Origin: a virus
IMG/VR virus record: IMGVR_UViG_3300038309_000012
Location: 1 to 50,307 of that record
DNA length: 50,307 bases
Reading direction: 5' to 3' (one strand)
Numbering within the stretch: position 1 is the first letter of the stretch; each line of letters starts with the position of its first letter. The position numbers and the translations under genes were made by a program. The notes under the pieces were generated by a model, which had not been told where the DNA came from, ran no database searches, and saw nothing but the letters and a program-made list of their open reading frames with translations. Positions 46,232 to 50,307 of this stretch are shown here, one piece after another.

Positions 46232-47760
46232 ACAAGTCTCCAATTAGACATAGGTGGATCGTAGTCAAGTTCTTCATATTCAGCTTCTATATCATCAGGG
46301 TTTTCACGAGGAGAAAAGTATCTTTCTCCTAGCTCTAACATTTCTATTACGTAAGCTAGACAGTCCATTAAATCCCAGAGGGCTGATCTAGGAAACATTA
46401 AAAGTTGCTGTTCGAGTTTAGTTATTGTAGCACATGAGGCATTGTGGTAGATATAACCACCTCGGTAGTAAGGAACTAATTCTTTAACACGCAGTTCCTT
46501 TTTCATTCCACCGCGAGCTTTAAGCCAGACTAGTTCAAAAAAACTACCACGCCTAAACATTTCGTTTTTTATAGGTTGTTTTACAAATTCATTTAGTGAA
46601 GTTTCCTCAAAGCCTATTACCTTTGCACCTAGACGAGTAGCCATCCCGAACATTTCGTCGTATATTTCATCTGGGTATAGTTTGGCTGAGATTGCGTCCC
46701 TGACGTAAATTTTAGCACTTGTTAAATCTAGGCCTAGTCCTATAATAGCAGTTTCATCTGAATGTATTTTTACTGTCTTAGCTGGATCAACTATTACTAC
46801 TGTTTCAATATTCTTACTGTGTTGTAGTTCTGCATCTAGAATATTTAAATCAGTTTCTTGTCTTGTTTTAGTTCCTTGAATGTTGTAGTAATGAAAGTAT
46901 TCTTTTTTAAAACTAGCGTCTTTAGTTGAAATTGGTAAGTTGCGTAGTTCTTGAAAAAAAGCATCAGTTTCACCGGAAGCTAATGCTGCTTCCCATTTAG
47001 ACTTAATAACTTCATGCGGCACGAAATTAGGATCAACAGATTGTAAGTTATCATCACAAGCTTCTAATCGTACTGACTTCCAGTCAGGAGAATCTAGAAG
47101 GTGTTGAAGTAGAGAATCTTCATGCTTTAGGGTATCTATATAAATAATCTTCCAGTTCATATGTGTTTGAGGAATAGCTTCAATAACATCAGAAAAGAAC
47201 CAGTTTTTGATTCCTTTTCTAATTTCCTCGTTCATAATTTTTTTCTTATCTTCTAGATCATCTATTACAAATAATCCTGGGCGATCGTTCCTGAAAAGTA
47301 CACCACGAACTTGTTGTTCAGCACCACGTGGCCAGACTAAAGTATCGTAAGCTACCCAAGCTTTCTTAGAAAAAACCTCTTCGAATTCATCATCTGCGTA
47401 GGTCTTAGGTTTTACTGATCCAAATAGTTGTCTGATTGGTTTATTAGTTATTAATTCTCTTCTTAAATTTTCTGTCTGTAGTGAGGCAGCGTCATGTGAT
47501 TTATTAATATAGCAGATAAATCCAGTATGTCTGAATAGAATGTAACGCGCCATTAAGCCTAAAGCGACTATAGAAGTCTTTCCCCAACCACGAGGAGCGG
47601 CAATTGCTATTTTATTCCAAGGACCATCAATCAGTTCAAATATCTTATCATGCACAGCAGGAGAGAAATCTAGCTTGAAACGATCTGGGAAGAACGTCTT
47701 AGCTGTCATTCTTGTAGAGACTGAGCATAGTGAGAGTATTTGTTCTGTTTGTTTGTCCAA
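46228..47760 (-). CDS. Terminase large subunit
   Basis: 510 residues. Walker A AAPRGWGKTS is at residues 54-63, and Walker B LFVIDDLED at 163-171. The C-terminal RNase H-fold nuclease has VVIVDPAKTV, VIGFEETS and LWDLMDCLAYV, supplying the acidic residues. It pumps and cuts phage DNA at the portal. The first start codon is TTG at 47760 with AGGA upstream, and the next ATG (codon 18) has no ribosome site, so the rare start is likely real. Together with portal and capsid type it points to a podovirus. Confidence 0.9.
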   Translation of the reverse strand: MDKQTEQILSLCSVSTRMTAKTFFPDRFKLDFSPAVHDKIFELIDGPWNKIAIAAPRGWGKTSIVALGLMARYILFRHTGFICYINKSHDAASLQTENLRRELITNKPIRQLFGSVKPKTYADDEFEEVFSKKAWVAYDTLVWPRGAEQQVRGVLFRNDRPGLFVIDDLEDKKKIMNEEIRKGIKNWFFSDVIEAIPQTHMNWKIIYIDTLKHEDSLLQHLLDSPDWKSVRLEACDDNLQSVDPNFVPHEVIKSKWEAALASGETDAFFQELRNLPISTKDASFKKEYFHYYNIQGTKTRQETDLNILDAELQHSKNIETVVIVDPAKTVKIHSDETAIIGLGLDLTSAKIYVRDAISAKLYPDEIYDEMFGMATRLGAKVIGFEETSLNEFVKQPIKNEMFRRGSFFELVWLKARGGMKKELRVKELVPYYRGGYIYHNASCATITKLEQQLLMFPRSALWDLMDCLAYVIEMLELGERYFSPRENPDDIEAEYEELDYDPPMSNWRLV

Positions 47761-47808
47761 GATAAATATCCTATATTGTTTTTTTACATACTTTGAGATA
47801 AAGCATGT

Positions 47809-50307
47809 CTAATAGCTAACTATCCTAAGAGAAAATGAAACCCCAGCTAAATCCTGGCCTGAAGAAGCTTTCTCAAAATAGCAATCAACAGAATTACCCT
47901 TGTTGATGTATGCATCTGAGTCTGTTATAAGGCCGGTCAGATCAGTGTTAGCAAGTGCATTTATATCTACCCCACCGGTTGTCTTAGTGTTTGGAGACGA
48001 TATTGCTGCCGGTGTTGTCCCATCTAACGACCTGTTACGGATATTAAATGTGACATAATCCGTGTCTGATTGTGCCACATCAGATCTTGTTATACAGCGG
48101 ACATTAAAAAGGTACGAATTTGACACCATTGTTGCTAAATGCTCGCTGATATTCATTGATGCGGCTGTTACATCACCGACCCTTATATCTACTGCATCCG
48201 CTATCACTGCATCCTCAATTTCCGGTCCGATCAATATTATTGGCGTTGATGATGGGTTAATAACTATGTTTTTGAAAACCTTTATCACAGCGCCACCAGA
48301 GTCAACACTTGTGTGGAATCGCAACCCTGAGTACGCGCCATCTATTATATTCCCGCTAATCGATCCTTGGCAGCCTCTAAGATCTAGGTCGCTTGAATTT
48401 ACTCCTAAACAATTAGATACTGTTGATATGTTTTTTATGGCGTTATTGTTTACCTGCAAAATTGCCGCCCATCTGGCACGCACAAAGCCTCCGTCTAAGT
48501 TCCGTGCATCGCAATTCGAAACGTCAAGTTGAAGATCCGAGTACGTTTCAGCGTCTGGATGAGTAGTCCAGTCCTCCTGGCTAGCCGCGTTAATGGTGTA
48601 TCCGGTAGACGTAGAGACCGGAACTATCGATCCATTGAACGTACACCCAGTAAATTTAACCCTACCCTCAAGGATATCATGCTGCCCGCACAGGTTGAAA
48701 TTGCACCCTGAGAATACGATGTCCGTAGGAACGTCGCCAGTCGAACCAGACCCCGATCGGTCTGCGTCAGTGTCCCAATTATTGCCTATGTACTGAAACA
48801 CCTGAGACGCATCATTGGCGCAATTTATAAAATTGGCCCCTGAAAATGTAACCTGTCTGGGGTTCTTCCACGTTAAACCCGTTCCCGTAATATGATTCGC
48901 AAAGCTATCAGCCAATAGCTTACCATTTATAACGATAGCGCCATCTCCGCAGTTTCTTATATTACCACCAGACACAGAAAAACCAACTGTACCATTGATG
49001 TCTATTGCCTGTCCCGCGGCCGCGGCAGACCCGTAGATTATGGGGTTTATTACTGCATAATTTATATCATATTTATCAGCGTCAATTGCCTCATTTATAT
49101 TATAAAAAATAGGCGAATCAACAGTGATGTCTCTGCAATATATTGTAAAAATACCGCCGCTTACATTTATAAATCTACAATTGTTAATGCTCGGTCTATC
49201 ACAATCCCACATATCAACCGCGTAGCCGCCCTTTGTACTCGATGAGGTGAATAAACAATCGTTGATAATCATATCGTCAACACCAACGGCAAGTATCGCC
49301 CGCTCTTGTTCGGCGGTCGGATTCGCTGCGTGATCAAGGTCGAATATAATATTATTATAAGTAATATTCGTAACAGCTTCGTCCTTAGAATTTCCAAACA
49401 CATAACTGATCTCAGTTAGTGTGTTGGTTGACAGAAGTTGAATCGTGGCTCCATTACCGTTTATAGTGAGGCCAGAGTTACCACTTTCAAGTTCCACAGC
49501 TACATGGGTAGTATACCCAGCCGAAATAATATTCCAGTGGGTTTCCAGTGAAGTACCAGATGCCTCTAACCTATATGTTGCCCCAGGCATTAGATCAAGA
49601 CTCCCGGATCCAACAGTATCAATAGCCGCCTTAAAAATAGCCGAGTTTAGATCCTCATTTGTGCCATCATTATAGGCGCCAAACATCTCCGGAGTTATAT
49701 GTCCGTCTGTTTGTCTTACCCAACAGCCTTCGCTTCCATCTGAGTCCGCGTCAGATGGAACGTATATACCGGCCAATGTGTCCGCAGTGACCTCCGCCGT
49801 GTAGTCTCCAGAAACACCGACGAAAACCCCCTGGCCTCCGTCTCCTGATGTTGCCCTTCCCTTGAGATACACAACAGCTCCGTCAACGACTGAAAAACTC
49901 TGGAGTTGGTCCAGATCATCGGCGAGAATTACCCCACCAATAACTTTCCAGGCCGCTGTAACTCCTGGCTCTGAGGCTGTGACATCCGCCAGATTGCTTA
50001 TAAGCTGCCAATAGTTACCCTCATGATATACAGAGTATGGAATTGCGGCCGCGCCTGTTTGGTCTGACCAGTTTCCCTTGAAATTGGCAGAGGTCTGTGC
50101 TACTGCTTGGGCGGCTTCTGCCGCCGCCTGAGCTGTCTCCGCATCGGTTTTATACCCATTGACATCTGTGGCGAGGGTATTTGCCTCTGTGGCAAACGTC
50201 GGGAGAGCCCCGAGAAACGCATCAGCCTTTGTTGCAAAATTGGCGGGATCTGTTCTCTGGGGTGGATCTGGAAGAGGTGTTATATCTGCGAAAGTGAGGG
50301 TTGCGTA
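47809..50307 (-). CDS. Tail fibre/spike with beta-helix, 5' end beyond right edge
   Basis: An open frame of 832 codons enters from the right edge. Visible N-terminal part: TFADITPLPDPPQRTDPANF and ADAFLGALPTFATEANTLA, then an Ala-rich helix and NFKGNWSDQTGAA, HEGNYWQLISNLADVTASEPG, all typical of tail-fibre collars that bind the virion. GSEGCWVRQTDGHITPEMFGAYNDG leads into a parallel beta-helix (repeated INNC, VSGGNIRNCGDGA, FSGANFINC, FSGCNFNLCG rungs) and a beta C-terminus. It is the likely receptor-binding or depolymerase spike. It is GC-richer than the rest. The internal GTG at 49872 is not the start, as the frame is open beyond it. Shares a 209-base tract with the left-edge gene. Confidence 0.85.
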   Translation of the reverse strand, partial: YATLTFADITPLPDPPQRTDPANFATKADAFLGALPTFATEANTLATDVNGYKTDAETAQAAAEAAQAVAQTSANFKGNWSDQTGAAAIPYSVYHEGNYWQLISNLADVTASEPGVTAAWKVIGGVILADDLDQLQSFSVVDGAVVYLKGRATSGDGGQGVFVGVSGDYTAEVTADTLAGIYVPSDADSDGSEGCWVRQTDGHITPEMFGAYNDGTNEDLNSAIFKAAIDTVGSGSLDLMPGATYRLEASGTSLETHWNIISAGYTTHVAVELESGNSGLTINGNGATIQLLSTNTLTEISYVFGNSKDEAVTNITYNNIIFDLDHAANPTAEQERAILAVGVDDMIINDCLFTSSSTKGGYAVDMWDCDRPSINNCRFINVSGGIFTIYCRDITVDSPIFYNINEAIDADKYDINYAVINPIIYGSAAAAGQAIDINGTVGFSVSGGNIRNCGDGAIVINGKLLADSFANHITGTGLTWKNPRQVTFSGANFINCANDASQVFQYIGNNWDTDADRSGSGSTGDVPTDIVFSGCNFNLCGQHDILEGRVKFTGCTFNGSIVPVSTSTGYTINAASQEDWTTHPDAETYSDLQLDVSNCDARNLDGGFVRARWAAILQVNNNAIKNISTVSNCLGVNSSDLDLRGCQGSISGNIIDGAYSGLRFHTSVDSGGAVIKVFKNIVINPSSTPIILIGPEIEDAVIADAVDIRVGDVTAASMNISEHLATMVSNSYLFNVRCITRSDVAQSDTDYVTFNIRNRSLDGTTPAAISSPNTKTTGGVDINALANTDLTGLITDSDAYINKGNSVDCYFEKASSGQDLAGVSFSLRIVSY
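49535..49743. repeat. Near-identical edge repeat, right copy
   Basis: Partner of 1-209, inside the tail-spike gene at the start of its beta-helix. The right copy has 564 further bases beyond it, so the two window ends do not simply overlap; joining them end to end would stop the left gene after a few codons. Confidence 0.9.

Noticed and set aside
48062-48532. 156-codon plus-strand frame
   Set aside because: It is antisense to the tail-spike beta-helix, whose GC-richer repeats leave long shadow frames.
1-50307. Circular genome closed by the edge repeat
   Set aside because: Three mismatches in 209 bases and different flanking sequence show two loci. Joining the ends directly puts a stop in the left gene within a few codons.

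Overview
The window looks like most of the genome of a strictly lytic, podovirus-type tailed phage. It has a TTG-start large terminase, a portal, an SU10/DUF5309-like major capsid protein and large internal (ejection) proteins. I see no tape measure, sheath, tail tube, integrase or lysogeny repressor. The background is AT-rich, with Shine-Dalgarno sequences close to AAGGAG and sigma70-like promoters, and there is no phage RNA polymerase, so it probably uses host RNA polymerase. Signal peptides, a spanin/holin-like membrane protein and bacterial-type beta-helix modules suggest a Gram-negative host, but the host cannot be fixed from sequence alone.

Layout. (1) 1-4071, minus strand: a probable small terminase or HTH protein, a small hydrophobic protein, two overlapping family-2 glycosyltransferases, and an exported beta-rich protein that runs off the left edge. 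(2) 4072-4667: a divergent control region with a good rightward sigma70 promoter, followed by a small gene framed by 32-base inverted repeats. (3) 4668-26581, plus strand: the early/middle block. It holds many small proteins, several with zinc-binding Cys clusters or single membrane helices. It also holds a pyrimidine-dimer glycosylase, ATP-dependent DNA ligase, HIRAN protein, RecB/Cas4-type nuclease, Sak4-like ATPase with an SSB-like partner, a UDP-sulfoquinovose synthase homologue, a ParB-methyltransferase fusion, a uracil-DNA-glycosylase/family-A DNA polymerase fusion, MazG, a DUF3987 helicase-like ATPase and DUF3310. At 5.58-5.96 kb an iteron-like, hairpin-rich noncoding region may be an origin. 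(4) 50307-26582, minus strand: late genes in transcription order. They are a tail fibre/spike (5' end off the right edge), large terminase, small membrane protein, two signal-peptide beta-proteins, fibre-like protein, portal, scaffold, major capsid, connector and tail proteins, then three internal virion proteins. The early and late blocks converge with abutting stop codons at 26581/26582. Each block appears to terminate inside the last gene of the other.

How it works together. DNA replication and recombination functions are clustered on the plus strand and virion assembly on the minus strand. A sugar-nucleotide enzyme plus two glycosyltransferases suggest glycosylation of a virion or host-surface target. 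A 27-bp near-palindrome (arms TAGAC-N-GTTTAA and TTAAAC-N-GTCTA) recurs 18 times over 1.2-46 kb, usually between genes and often supplying the TAG stop codon, with a few copies inside coding sequence. It looks like a phage-wide DNA-binding site.

The left and right edges share a 209-base tract with three mismatches, inside two different genes. They are therefore paralogous or recombined receptor-binding modules rather than a simple circular overlap. No lysis enzyme is recognisable, so either it lies in the missing stretch or it is novel.
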